Positions 1 through 7,301 of a stretch of 43,561 bases of DNA are shown here, one piece after another. Origin of the DNA: an uncultured Oscillospiraceae bacterium (lineage in GTDB: Bacteria > Bacillota > Clostridia > Oscillospirales > Ruminococcaceae). Positions within the stretch are counted from its first letter, which is position 1. Each line of letters begins with the position of its first letter. The notes beneath the pieces are model-generated. The model had not been told where the DNA came from. It made no database searches and saw only the letters and a program-made list of their open reading frames with translations. The DNA is taken from assembly GCA_900552945.1 (NCBI GenBank), contig USBI01000009.1, positions 1 through 43,561 on the forward strand, read 5' to 3'. A program made the position numbers and the translations under genes.

Positions 1-1181
1 CGGCGGGCCGCTTCACGGGCACGCTGCGCGGTAACTGCTTTCTCGAAAATGGAACGGGCTACCGACGGATTTTCCTCCAGGTAGGTCATCAGCTTTTCGC
101 TGACCATTCCTTCCACCAGCGGGCGCACTTCGGTGTTGCCCAGCTTGGTTTTGGTCTGCCCTTCAAATTCACAGTTGGTGAGTTTCACACTGATGATGGC
201 CGTCAAACCTTCGCGCACGTCCTCACCGCTGAGCTTTTCATCATCTTTCAGCAGTTTGAACCGGTGGCCGTAGTCGTTGAACACACGGGTCATCGCGTTT
301 TTAAAGCCAATCTCGTGAAAACCGCCTTCGGTGGTATGAATGTTATTCGCGAAAGAAAGAATCAGTTCGTTGTAGCTGTCATTATACTGGAATGCGACCT
401 CCGCGGTCATATCATCCTTAACCGCTGTGAGATGAATCACATCCTCATGCAAAGGTTCCAGTGCGCGGCGTTTGTGGATGAACTCCACAAAGCTGCTGAT
501 ACCGCCTTCATAATGCATGATATCTTCTACCGGTTCGGCGCCGCGTTTGTCTTCCAGCACAATGCGGATGCCGGCGTTTAAAAAAGCCTGTTCCCGCAGA
601 CGATTGAGCAGGGTCTCATAATCAAAATTCAGTTGTTCAAATATTTCATAGTCCGGCTTGAACATGACCGAAGTACCGGTCTTGTCGGTCGTGCCGATGA
701 CTTTCATCTCTTCGTCATAATGGCCGCGCTCAAACCGCTGAAAATGAATCTGACTGCCGTCATAAACCGTCAGCTCCAGCCATTCGCTCAGCGCGTTAAC
801 GACCGACGCGCCAACGCCGTGCAGACCGCCCGCTACTTTATATCCGCCGCCGCCGAATTTACCGCCGGCATGCAGGATGGTGTAAACGACCGTCGCCGCG
901 GAAATTCCTTCCTTCGGGTGGATGCCGGTCGGGATACCACGCCCGTTGTCGGTCACGCGGATAACGTCGTCCGGCAGAATCTCGACCCGGATCTCGTCGC
1001 AGTACCCGGCAAGGGCCTCGTCAATGGCGTTGTCGACGATTTCATATACCAGATGATGCAAGCCTCTCGGCCCGGTGGAGCCGATGTACATACCCGGGCG
1101 TTTCCGGACTGCTTCCAGCCCTTCCAGCACCTGAATCTGGCTTTCGTCATACTGATTGCTGTTAACCGGTTTATTCTCCAA
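1..1181 (-). CDS. gyrB: DNA gyrase subunit B, N-terminal part (cut by window edge)
   Basis: Encodes the ATPase subunit of DNA gyrase, which with GyrA introduces negative supercoils. About 393 residues are present; the C-terminal TOPRIM part lies off the left edge. The GHKL ATPase domain is clear: the E47..DN(50-51) helix, TDNGRGIP at about 77-84, and the glycine-rich lid [12 protein letters not shown] followed by GGLHGVG at about 104-125. The transducer domain follows. Translation starts at TTG (1179-1181). The choice rests on a GGAGG Shine-Dalgarno at 1190-1194, 8 nt upstream, and on the family-typical start MENKPVN...[25 protein letters not shown]; no ATG fits. It sits downstream of remB in the usual dnaA-to-gyrB order and is co-directional with replication leaving oriC. 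Identification is certain; only the 3' end is missing. Confidence 0.98.
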   Translation of the reverse strand, partial: MENKPVNSNQYDESQIQVLEGLEAVRKRPGMYIGSTGPRGLHHLVYEIVDNAIDEALAGYCDEIRVEILPDDVIRVTDNGRGIPTGIHPKEGISAATVVYTILHAGGKFGGGGYKVAGGLHGVGASVVNALSEWLELTVYDGSQIHFQRFERGHYDEEMKVIGTTDKTGTSVMFKPDYEIFEQLNFDYETLLNRLREQAFLNAGIRIVLEDKRGAEPVEDIMHYEGGISSFVEFIHKRRALEPLHEDVIHLTAVKDDMTAEVAFQYNDSYNELILSFANNIHTTEGGFHEIGFKNAMTRVFNDYGHRFKLLKDDEKLSGEDVREGLTAIISVKLTNCEFEGQTKTKLGNTEVRPLVEGMVSEKLMTYLEENPSVARSIFEKAVTAQRAREAAR

Positions 1182-1250
1182 AACTGTATCCTCCAATCGC
1201 CTTTGCATAAAAACAAAGTGTCAAAAAAATCAATGGTAAAAGAAAAGCGT

Positions 1251-1517
1251 TTAAGCCCCTTCCTCCAAAAAACGGGAAGCGCGCTTTTTTAAAGTTGCCG
1301 GTGATATCTGCGAAATGTAAAGGGTCTTTTTCCCGTCTCTTTCACACAGAACAAAACTTTTTGGCATTTCGTAACTCACGGTCACGACCTCCATTTCATG
1401 GGTCGCCTGCCGGAGAAACTCTTTGGTAAAACGGGAAGTTGAGGTATTTTCCATATCAAATATGCCAACGACCTCACTCATCCGGACAACCACGTCCTGA
1501 CCAAGATGCAGGTACAT
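1251..1517 (-). CDS. remB: RemB-like (DUF370/YaaB) regulator
   Basis: An 88-residue protein of the RemA/RemB (DUF370) family, small DNA-binding regulators; RemA activates extracellular-matrix genes in Bacillus. It begins MYLHLGQDVVVRMSEVVGIFD, which is typical of the YaaB branch, and continues with a FVLCERDGKKTLYISQISPATLKKR segment-type pattern (conserved Y-S-I-SP). It lies between recF and gyrB, exactly where remB sits in Bacillus subtilis. The start ATG follows a GGAAAGGAAGG Shine-Dalgarno. Family assignment is from sequence pattern and synteny; the regulated genes in this organism are unknown. Confidence 0.9.
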   Translation of the reverse strand: MYLHLGQDVVVRMSEVVGIFDMENTSTSRFTKEFLRQATHEMEVVTVSYEMPKSFVLCERDGKKTLYISQISPATLKKRASRFLEEGA

Positions 1518-1542
1518 AAAACCTTCCTTTCCGCTGATGGGA

Positions 1543-2655
1543 TCATTGCTTTCCCAGTACGCCGTTTTCCATTTTGTAAATATTACCGCTTTTTAAACGC
1601 AATGTATTTGAAAGATCACAGCAGGTCATAAAAACCTGCCCGTTTTCCAGGTGATTCAAAATATAATCCTGTCTTGCCGCGTCCAGCTCACTCATGACAT
1701 CATCTAACAGCATGACCGGCTGTTCCCCGGTCACATGGTAGATGAGCCTGCTTTCCGCTAACTTCATAGCGAGCGCACAGCTCCTCTGCTGCCCCTGTGA
1801 ACCAAACTGACGGGCGGGCAAACCGTCCAGCAGTACTTCAATATCATCCCGGTGGATGCCAACCGAGGTAAAGCCGGTGCGGATATCTTCCTCCTGCGCT
1901 GCGCAAAGAGCGGAATAATAAGCGTTGATGGTCTCATCATTGTAGATGCTGCCCATATCTTCCCGCCCGGGAAAAACCGTAGACTGGTACCGGTAAAACA
2001 CCTGTTCCGCTCCGGAAGAAAGCCCGTTGTATATTTTAACGGCAAAGCTGTTGAGCTTGCTCAAATAATCCATCCGAAAACCGGAAAGGATGGTGCCAAT
2101 CTTCGCCAGTTGCAAATCCCACAGCTCCACCGTGCTCCGCAGGGAAGGGGAGCGGTAAAGATCTTTGAGCAGGCTGTTTTTCTGCGCCAGAATCCGGTAA
2201 TACTGGTTTAAATAATCCCGGTAAACCGGTTTGAGCTGACTAATGGCCATATCCAGAAACCGGCGGCGGCGCTCCGGCCCATCTTTGATGAAAGAAAGAT
2301 CGGACGGGGAAAAAACCACCGCGTAATATTTTCCGGCCATTTCAGAGGTGCTTTTCATAGGAACGCCGTTTAAATGGTGTTTTTTGCGTTCGCCCAGCAT
2401 AATTTCGGCTTTCTGCTGCCGCTGCCGGTCGGTGAAGGTCACCGAAAGCCTTGCGGACTTGCAGCCAAGCGCGATCATTTCGGATTCTTTCGCTCCCCGG
2501 AAGCTCTTATTCCCGGTAAACAGCCAGAGCGCTTCCATGAGATTGGTTTTGCCCTGTGCGTTTTTTCCGAAAATGACATTGATGCCTTCTTCCGCCTCAA
2601 ACACCTGTTCAGCGAGATTGCGGAACTGCTTTACCTCAAGGCGGTCAATCTTCAT
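1543..2655 (-). CDS. recF: DNA replication/repair protein RecF
   Basis: A 370-residue SMC-like ABC ATPase that with RecO and RecR loads RecA at single-strand gaps. Walker A is GKNAQGKT at about 30-37 and the Walker B region is PVMLLDDVMSELD near the C terminus; the ABC signature is GSQGQQRS. The start chosen is MKIDRLEVKQFRN at 2655. The reading frame stays open upstream to 2808, but that extension overlaps the S4-domain gene and looks non-coding, and 370 residues equals the usual RecF length. It overlaps the end of the S4-domain gene by 11 nt, so translation is probably coupled. Assignment is secure. Confidence 0.97.
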   Translation of the reverse strand: MKIDRLEVKQFRNLAEQVFEAEEGINVIFGKNAQGKTNLMEALWLFTGNKSFRGAKESEMIALGCKSARLSVTFTDRQRQQKAEIMLGERKKHHLNGVPMKSTSEMAGKYYAVVFSPSDLSFIKDGPERRRRFLDMAISQLKPVYRDYLNQYYRILAQKNSLLKDLYRSPSLRSTVELWDLQLAKIGTILSGFRMDYLSKLNSFAVKIYNGLSSGAEQVFYRYQSTVFPGREDMGSIYNDETINAYYSALCAAQEEDIRTGFTSVGIHRDDIEVLLDGLPARQFGSQGQQRSCALAMKLAESRLIYHVTGEQPVMLLDDVMSELDAARQDYILNHLENGQVFMTCCDLSNTLRLKSGNIYKMENGVLGKQ

Positions 2656-2869
2656 CTTGCGCCACGGTGTAAAGACAACCGTTAAATTCCGCCGTATTTC
2701 CCGGGTACAGCTTTTTTCCTCGCATGGTGCAGGGTTCGCCGTCAACGAGCACCTGACCGCTTTGGATGATTTCTTTTGCCATGCCGCCGCTTTCCACCGC
2801 GCTGGCAAATTTTAAAAGCTGTTCCAGCTTGATAAAATCCGTATGGATGCGGATCGTCTGTTGTTTCAT
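2645..2869 (-). CDS. yaaA: S4-domain RNA-binding protein YaaA
   Basis: A 74-residue S4-like RNA-binding protein (YaaA/RlbA type). In Bacillus it lies between dnaN and recF and has been tied to ribosome assembly. The S4 signature is visible: KLEQLLKFASAVESGGMAKEIIQSG, then VLVDGE. Two in-frame ATGs exist, at 2884 and 2869. The inner one is preferred because AAGGGTG lies about 6 nt before it, whereas the outer lies only 4 nt after the dnaN stop with no good Shine-Dalgarno. Its end overlaps recF by 11 nt. Confidence 0.92.
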   Translation of the reverse strand: MKQQTIRIHTDFIKLEQLLKFASAVESGGMAKEIIQSGQVLVDGEPCTMRGKKLYPGNTAEFNGCLYTVAQDED

Positions 2870-2887
2870 CGATTCACCCTTCATGTA

Positions 2888-3994
2888 TTATTCGGTCTTG
2901 AGCCGTACCGGCAGAACCAGGAAGGTAAAATGATCGCCCGAAAGCGGGACAATGCGCATGGGCGCAAACGGCCCGTTTGCCTGGATCATCACCTCATCGG
3001 TACCGGTGGCCTTGAGCGCGTCGGTCATATATTTATTGTTAAAGCCAATCGTCAGATCGTCCCCTTCAATTTCCGCGGGGATGGTGTCAATCACCTTGCC
3101 GAGAGAGGTCATACAGGAAATGGTGATATGACCTTCTTCAATCTTCGCCGTAATGGGGCTTTTGATCCGGTCGGTAATGATGATGGACGCACGGTCCAAA
3201 CTCGCGGAAAACGCGCGGGTCGAAATGCGGATCTTTGTTTTGCTTTCCCCGCCGATGGCAGAACGGTAATCCAGAAATTCCCCTTCCAGCAGGCGGGAGA
3301 TGATCTGGTAACCGGAAATCTCAAAGATAATATGTTTCCGGCTGACCTTGATGTAACATTCCTTGTCGTCCTCTTCGCTGAGCAGCTTGATGACCTCGTT
3401 GAGGGTACGGCCCGGTACGACAAAGTGGAAGTCCTGATCCACCTTGACCGGTTCGGTGCGGAGCGCCAGACGATATCCGTCCACCGAGACAACATTCAAA
3501 ATACCGTTTGACAGGTCAAACAGGGAACCGGTGTGCACCGGGGTATTTTCATTCTGCGAAACAGCAAACAACGTTTGTGAGATCATATTGCGCAGAACGT
3601 TCTGCTGCATGGGAAAGCCGTCCTCATCGCTGATGGTCGGAACATCCGGATACTCTTCCGCTGAAGTACCCAGAATGGTAAATTCAGCGTCTCCGCCGCG
3701 GATGATGGTAAGAAATTTATCATCGGTATCAATCGAGATCTCATCCGAAGGCATTTTGCGGAGGATGTCGCCGAAGATTTTCGCGTTTAAAATAATTCTT
3801 CCATCCTGTGCCTGCGCTACTTCAATGGATTTGATAATGCCAAGCTCCAGATTGTAGCCGGTGAGGGTAAGTGTTCCTCCGGCGCAGTCAAGAAGAATGC
3901 CTTCCAGCGCCTGAAGGTTGGTCCGGCTGGAAACGGCAAGTGAAACGTTGTTGACCGCTTCACTCAAACTTTTCAGGTTACAGGTAAATTTCAT
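2888..3994 (-). CDS. dnaN: DNA polymerase III beta sliding clamp
   Basis: A 368-residue beta clamp, the ring that tethers DNA polymerase III and other partners to DNA. The three-fold repeated clamp domain is present: it starts MKFTCNLKSLSEAVNNVSLAVSSRT and ends in PVRLKTE, close to the usual M-P-[MV]-R-L C terminus that lines the partner pocket. The ATG is preceded by AGAAAGGTG. It is downstream of dnaA in the same direction, separated by a 383-bp spacer that holds the unwinding part of oriC, so its transcript crosses or starts in the origin. Confidence 0.98.
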   Translation of the reverse strand: MKFTCNLKSLSEAVNNVSLAVSSRTNLQALEGILLDCAGGTLTLTGYNLELGIIKSIEVAQAQDGRIILNAKIFGDILRKMPSDEISIDTDDKFLTIIRGGDAEFTILGTSAEEYPDVPTISDEDGFPMQQNVLRNMISQTLFAVSQNENTPVHTGSLFDLSNGILNVVSVDGYRLALRTEPVKVDQDFHFVVPGRTLNEVIKLLSEEDDKECYIKVSRKHIIFEISGYQIISRLLEGEFLDYRSAIGGESKTKIRISTRAFSASLDRASIIITDRIKSPITAKIEEGHITISCMTSLGKVIDTIPAEIEGDDLTIGFNNKYMTDALKATGTDEVMIQANGPFAPMRIVPLSGDHFTFLVLPVRLKTE

Positions 3995-4105
3995 AGAATC
4001 AGAGCACCTTTCTTCTGATAAAAGAAAATTTTATCATTGAGTTCTATTTTTTATTTATCATTCATATCAATGAAATAAAATCATTTATTTTTTATTTATA
4101 AAAAT

Positions 4106-4120
4106 TAGTAGTAGTAATAG
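4106..4120 (+). promoter_or_regulatory. DnaA-trio run
   Basis: TAGTAGTAGTAATAG: five consecutive trinucleotides fitting the 3'-[G/A]AT-5' DnaA-trio motif that DnaA oligomers bind as single strands during origin opening. It is flanked on one side by GC-rich AGGCGG and on the other by about 85 nt of nearly pure A/T. The motif family is established for Bacillus; its use here is inferred. Confidence 0.75.
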
Positions 4121-4350
4121 AGGCGGTTGAATTGTTAAAACAGGTGTTTTTTGTCGATGATTGCTGGATTTTTTGACTTTCGTGTTTTTGGAAAAGACTG
4201 TCAGAAAATTGTTTGGATTGTTGATGAAGGAACACCCTGTGTTGATCTTGTTGGAAACCGGGTGTTGAATGGGGAAAAATATTTGAAAAAATGGTGGAAA
4301 ACGAAAAAATCAAAATGAAACGAAAATAGAACGGTTGAATTTGGTCATTA

Positions 4351-4377
4351 AACGGCGGTTGAAAACCAGCCGTTTTT
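4351..4377 (+). terminator. Hairpin with plus-strand T tract at the dnaA 3' end
   Basis: AACGGC pairs with GCCGTT around an inner GGTT/AACC stem, and seven T follow on the plus strand. The geometry would stop plus-strand transcripts running from the origin spacer into dnaA antisense. In the dnaA direction the hairpin is followed by TTTAATG only, so it is a poor dnaA terminator. Confidence 0.6.
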
Positions 4378-5715
4378 TTAGTTATCCCGAATATTTTTGA
4401 TGATATCTTCCACGATTCCCTTATAATGAGAATCCTTTTTCATATTTTTTTCAACATCCTTGATGGCGTAAACAATAGTGGAATGGTCGCGGTTGTTAAA
4501 CTTCGCGCCGATCTCCTGCAAGGGGAGCTGTGTGATCTCACGAACCACGTAAATTGCCACCTTACGCGCGTTGGAAACCGGGTTGGAACGGATCGGCCCT
4601 TCAATGTCGTCCGGGTCGATGCCATAGGTGCGCCCGACTTCGCTGATGATCCGTTTGATGGTCACCGGTACCGGCTGGGTGTCGGTCAGAATGTCTTTGA
4701 TGACATGCTGTGCCACGGTAATGGATGGGTTAGAACCCGCCAGAAGCTTATAGGCCTTGATCTTCTTGACCGCGCCTTCCAGCTGACGGATGTTGTTTTT
4801 GAGCCGGTTTGCAATAAATTCGGCCACCTCGTCCGGAATCTCAATATCCAAAAGTTCCGCTTTCCGCCGGATGATGGCGATACGGGTCTCAAAATCCGGG
4901 GTGGTAATGTCGGTGATCAGGCCGCTTTCAAACCGGGTGCGGAGCCGCTCCTCCAGTGTTTTAATGTCTTTCGGAGGACGGTCGGACGCGAGAACGATCT
5001 GCCGCCCGTTGCGGTGCAGCTCATTGAAGGTGTGGAAAAATTCTTCCTGGGTGCGCTCCTTGCCGGCAACGAACTGGATATCGTCCACCAGAAGGATGTC
5101 CGCATTGCGGTATTTGGTGTGGAACTGGTTGGTGGTCTCATTCTCAATGGCGGTGATAAATTCGTTGGTGAAGGTCTCGCCGTTGACGTAGAGAATGTTG
5201 GTGTCCGGCGTGTTTTTCTGAATCTCGTGCCGGATAGCCATCAGCAGGTGGGTCTTGCCAAGACCGCTCGGCCCGTAAATAAACAGAGGGTTGTAGGTGC
5301 CAGACTGCCGGGAAGCGACCGCTTTACAGGCCGCGACAGCGAAGTTGTTGGACGCGCCTACAATGAAAGTATCAAATGTGTATTCATAATCACCGTTTGG
5401 CATGGTGCCGTCGGTCTGGGTGTTTTCATCCAGCTCGACCGGAACCGCTTTTTCTTTGACCTCTTCCGATTCTTCGGTCAGGATCTCAATCTGCACATCA
5501 AACCCCAGGACCTGATTGAAACCGTTGGAAAGCAGTTTTATGTATTTATCGGTGATGATATTTTTCTGAAACTCGCTTTTGATATAAAGGTAAGCCGTTC
5601 CGTTTTCAAACTTGACCGGTTCGAGCGGAGCGATCCAGAGGTTGAACGCAACGTCTGAAATGCTCTCGTGACAGGTCTCTTTCACAAGATTAAACACTTG
5701 CATAAACGATTCCAT
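4378..5715 (-). CDS. dnaA: Chromosomal replication initiator DnaA
   Basis: A 445-residue AAA+ initiator that binds oriC and opens the duplex. Domain I is at about 1-80 and a short acidic linker follows to about 110. AAA+ domain III has Walker A GPSGLGKT at about 148-155 and Walker B LLVDDIQF at about 208-215. The C-terminal helix-turn-helix ends in the DnaA signature FNNRDHSTIVYAIKDVE. The start ATG lies 11 nt after AGGAGG; an inner ATG four codons on (MQVFN) is possible. It is divergent from rpmH, with the second oriC half between them, and a good promoter lies at 6017-6045. Confidence 0.99.
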   Translation of the reverse strand: MESFMQVFNLVKETCHESISDVAFNLWIAPLEPVKFENGTAYLYIKSEFQKNIITDKYIKLLSNGFNQVLGFDVQIEILTEESEEVKEKAVPVELDENTQTDGTMPNGDYEYTFDTFIVGASNNFAVAACKAVASRQSGTYNPLFIYGPSGLGKTHLLMAIRHEIQKNTPDTNILYVNGETFTNEFITAIENETTNQFHTKYRNADILLVDDIQFVAGKERTQEEFFHTFNELHRNGRQIVLASDRPPKDIKTLEERLRTRFESGLITDITTPDFETRIAIIRRKAELLDIEIPDEVAEFIANRLKNNIRQLEGAVKKIKAYKLLAGSNPSITVAQHVIKDILTDTQPVPVTIKRIISEVGRTYGIDPDDIEGPIRSNPVSNARKVAIYVVREITQLPLQEIGAKFNNRDHSTIVYAIKDVEKNMKKDSHYKGIVEDIIKNIRDN

Positions 5716-6016
5716 TGTTGAAAAATCCTCCTGTGGGTTACACGGTTGAAATCTTTTTTAATGATTGGTAAGGCAGGTGCAAAAAAAGAAAACAGCCTGG
5801 GCGAAAAAATTCGTCAGCGGGTGTTTTCACTGCCTTTCTGTTCGTTCTGTCCTTTTTCTGCATAAAGAAGAACCAGCGGATAAAAGATCAGTTAACAACC
5901 TAAGATAAATTTTGAAGACACCGTATTTCAGTGATAATAAAAACGAAAAGAGGTGTTTTACTGCCTGTTGTCAAAGTCTTTTCAAGCTGATCCTGTATTA
6001 AAAATTATCCTTTTCC

Positions 6017-6045
6017 ATTATAACAAAAACAGGGTGTTTTTTCAA
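6017..6045 (-). promoter_or_regulatory. Probable dnaA promoter
   Basis: On the minus strand, TTGAAA (6040-6045) is followed after 17 nt by TATAAT (6017-6022), a near-consensus housekeeping promoter. It implies a dnaA leader of roughly 295 nt that covers the repeat-rich origin half. The -35 overlaps the first base of one GGTGTTTT copy. Confidence 0.7.
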
Positions 6046-6188
6046 GTAAATTCACCTGTTTTGACCCTATATTTATAATAGTATAAAAGATTGAGGGAAA
6101 AGAGCGGGAATTTTTGTCACATCCGGCATGTTTTAACGGGTTCAATTTGTCATACAAGGCCGAAAAACGGTTTTTTGCATGAAATGGC

Positions 6189-6217
6189 TTGACATTTTTA
6201 AAAGATGATAATATACT
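6189..6217 (+). promoter_or_regulatory. rpmH promoter
   Basis: A perfect TTGACA (6189-6194), a 17-nt spacer and TATACT (6212-6217) on the plus strand: a strong housekeeping promoter giving an rpmH leader of about 130 nt. Confidence 0.85.
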
Positions 6218-6353
6218 TCTATATTGCAGGGTTTTGCTGTTTTTTAGAAACCCGAACGTTAAATACAGTTTCATTTTGCAAAAACCCACTGTCACCAGAG
6301 CAAAGTGAACCGCTGTTTTGATAAAAAACAGTTTGAAAGGGGGAACACGAAGG

Positions 6354-6488
6354 ATGAAAAGAACCTATCAGCCGAAAAAGCTTCAGAGAAAAAAAGAGCA
6401 TGGCTTCCGCAAGAGAATGGCAACCAAAAACGGCCGTAAAGTTTTGGCAAGACGCCGTGCGAAGGGCAGAAAAGTACTGTCTTACTAA
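6354..6488 (+). CDS. rpmH: 50S ribosomal protein L34
   Basis: A 44-residue, very basic ribosomal protein. The sequence [22 protein letters not shown] then [17 protein letters not shown] is the full L34 pattern and length. AAAGGGGG at 6336-6343 lies 10 nt upstream of the ATG. It is the first gene of the right arm, divergent from dnaA as in nearly all bacteria, and is followed by a terminator-like hairpin before rnpA. Confidence 0.98.
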   Translation: MKRTYQPKKLQRKKEHGFRKRMATKNGRKVLARRRAKGRKVLSY

Positions 6489-6533
6489 AAAGTCCGGTCA
6501 CTTGGTATCGTTCCGGTTTTCCGGGCCGGTACC

Positions 6534-6558
6534 AACCCGTATTTTTGCGGGTTTTTTC
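6534..6558 (+). terminator. Terminator after rpmH
   Basis: AACCCG and CGGGTT pair around an 8-nt loop, followed by a T run. A second inverted repeat (TTGGTA..TACCAA, 6502-6535) sits just upstream. It probably reduces L34 transcript readthrough into rnpA. Confidence 0.7.
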
Positions 6559-6589
6559 ATTGTGTGAAAAAACATACAGTGCTTTTTTG

Positions 6590-6619
6590 AGACCACATGA
6601 AAACTTGTGGTCTTTGTTT
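6590..6619 (+). terminator. Second hairpin before rnpA
   Basis: AGACCACA (6590-6597) pairs with TGTGGTCT (6606-6613), followed by TTGTTTT. It is terminator- or attenuator-like and lies 30 nt before the rnpA start, so it could tune readthrough from rpmH. Confidence 0.5.
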
Positions 6620-6648
6620 TCGTTTGCTTGTGTTTTAAGGATGTATGC

Positions 6649-7020
6649 ATGAAAATTGTTGCGTTAAAGCTCAATAAAGAATTTAAACGGCTTTATTATA
6701 AAGGCCGGTTTAAAGGACATGCTTTGCTTGTAACGTATTTGATGAAAAACAACCGCGGAATAAACCGTGTTGGTATAACGACCGGAAAAAAGGTCGGAAA
6801 TGCGGTTCAGCGGAGCCGGGCGAGGCGGGTGATCCGCGCGGCGTGGGCGGAAGTTTCTTCTTCGGTCCCTGCCGGGTACGATCTTGTTTTTGTTGCCAGG
6901 GAAAAAACTCCTAAAGTAAAATCACAGGAGGTCGCTCGGGTCATGAAATACCAGTTGCAGGCACTTTTGAATTCTGGAGGAAAAAGAAAATCCTCTGAAA
7001 AAAAACAGGAAAAGCAATGA
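6649..7020 (+). CDS. rnpA: Ribonuclease P protein component
   Basis: The 123-residue basic protein subunit of RNase P, which assists the catalytic RNA in trimming tRNA 5' leaders. The start ATG at 6649 follows AAGGATG by 5 nt and gives [19 protein letters not shown], the expected N terminus; an open frame from GTG at 6607 is an artefact of the upstream hairpin. The family motif GNAVxRNRxKRxxR appears as [14 protein letters not shown], with Ser in place of the usual Asn. A Lys/Glu-rich tail ends the protein. The stop overlaps the yidD start (ATGA). Confidence 0.96.
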   Translation: MKIVALKLNKEFKRLYYKGRFKGHALLVTYLMKNNRGINRVGITTGKKVGNAVQRSRARRVIRAAWAEVSSSVPAGYDLVFVAREKTPKVKSQEVARVMKYQLQALLNSGGKRKSSEKKQEKQ

Positions 7021-7259
7021 AAAAAATGATAACGGGGCTGATCCGCTTTTACCAGAAGCATCTTTCCAAACTGCATCCTCCATGCTGCCGGTATTATCCG
7101 ACCTGTTCGCAGTACGCATTGGAGGCATTTGAGCGTTTTGGAGTTTTAAAAGGCGGTTATCTCGCGGCAAAACGATTGCTTCGCTGTAATCCGCTTTTCA
7201 AGGGCGGGATCGACCCGGTGCCTCAGAAATTTTCTTTTTTGAAAAAGAAAGATCCGTAA
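7017..7259 (+). CDS. yidD: Membrane protein insertion efficiency factor YidD
   Basis: An 80-residue protein of the YidD family, which aids YidC-dependent membrane insertion. The family pattern is intact: FYQKHLSKL then [20 protein letters not shown] and [14 protein letters not shown]. It starts with the 4-nt ATGA overlap with rnpA and is followed 42 nt later by yidC, so the three are probably one transcript. Confidence 0.96.
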   Translation: MKKMITGLIRFYQKHLSKLHPPCCRYYPTCSQYALEAFERFGVLKGGYLAAKRLLRCNPLFKGGIDPVPQKFSFLKKKDP

Positions 7260-7301
7260 GGAAACTTAATTTTTCCGCAAACAATTCTCGGGAGGTCTTT
7301 C

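Larger units (their letters stand above)
3995..4377. other. oriC, dnaA-dnaN half: AT-rich unwinding region, DnaA-trio run and box-like repeats
   Basis: A gene-free 383-bp spacer. Read in the dnaA-to-dnaN direction it shows, in order: repeated GTTGAA/GTGGAAAA-type sites (4124-4363), a GC patch CCGCCT (4121-4126), five trinucleotides equal to TAG,TAG,TAG,TAA,TAG on the plus strand (4106-4120), and a very AT-rich tract (about 4020-4105). This is the order of the Bacillus basal unwinding system: DnaA boxes, GC cluster, DnaA-trios, AT-rich DNA. No perfect TTATCCACA is present; GGTGGAAAA at 4293-4301 is the nearest box. Location between dnaA and dnaN supports the call; function is inferred. Confidence 0.8.
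5716..6353. other. oriC, upstream-of-dnaA half; dnaA-rpmH divergent spacer
   Basis: 638 bp without a credible gene. It contains the dnaA promoter (minus strand) and the rpmH promoter (plus strand), a GTTGAAAA-type site at 5716-5724, CGGTTGAA at 5743-5750, and three copies of GGTGTTTT (5820-5827, 5952-5959, 6033-6040), the same octamer found once beside the DnaA-trios. In Bacillus this position holds the incA/incB DnaA-box clusters; here the boxes are degenerate or lineage-specific. Confidence 0.65.

Noticed and set aside
633..1292. Plus-strand frame opposite gyrB
   Set aside because: Shadow of the strongly recognised gyrB coding sequence on the minus strand.
4092..4313. Minus-strand 73-codon frame in the origin spacer
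   Set aside because: Its Thr run comes from the DnaA-trio repeat; low-complexity, no Shine-Dalgarno, and it occupies the unwinding region.
6005..6295. Minus-strand 96-codon frame upstream of dnaA
   Set aside because: It crosses the dnaA promoter and the rpmH promoter region, with no recognisable protein pattern.
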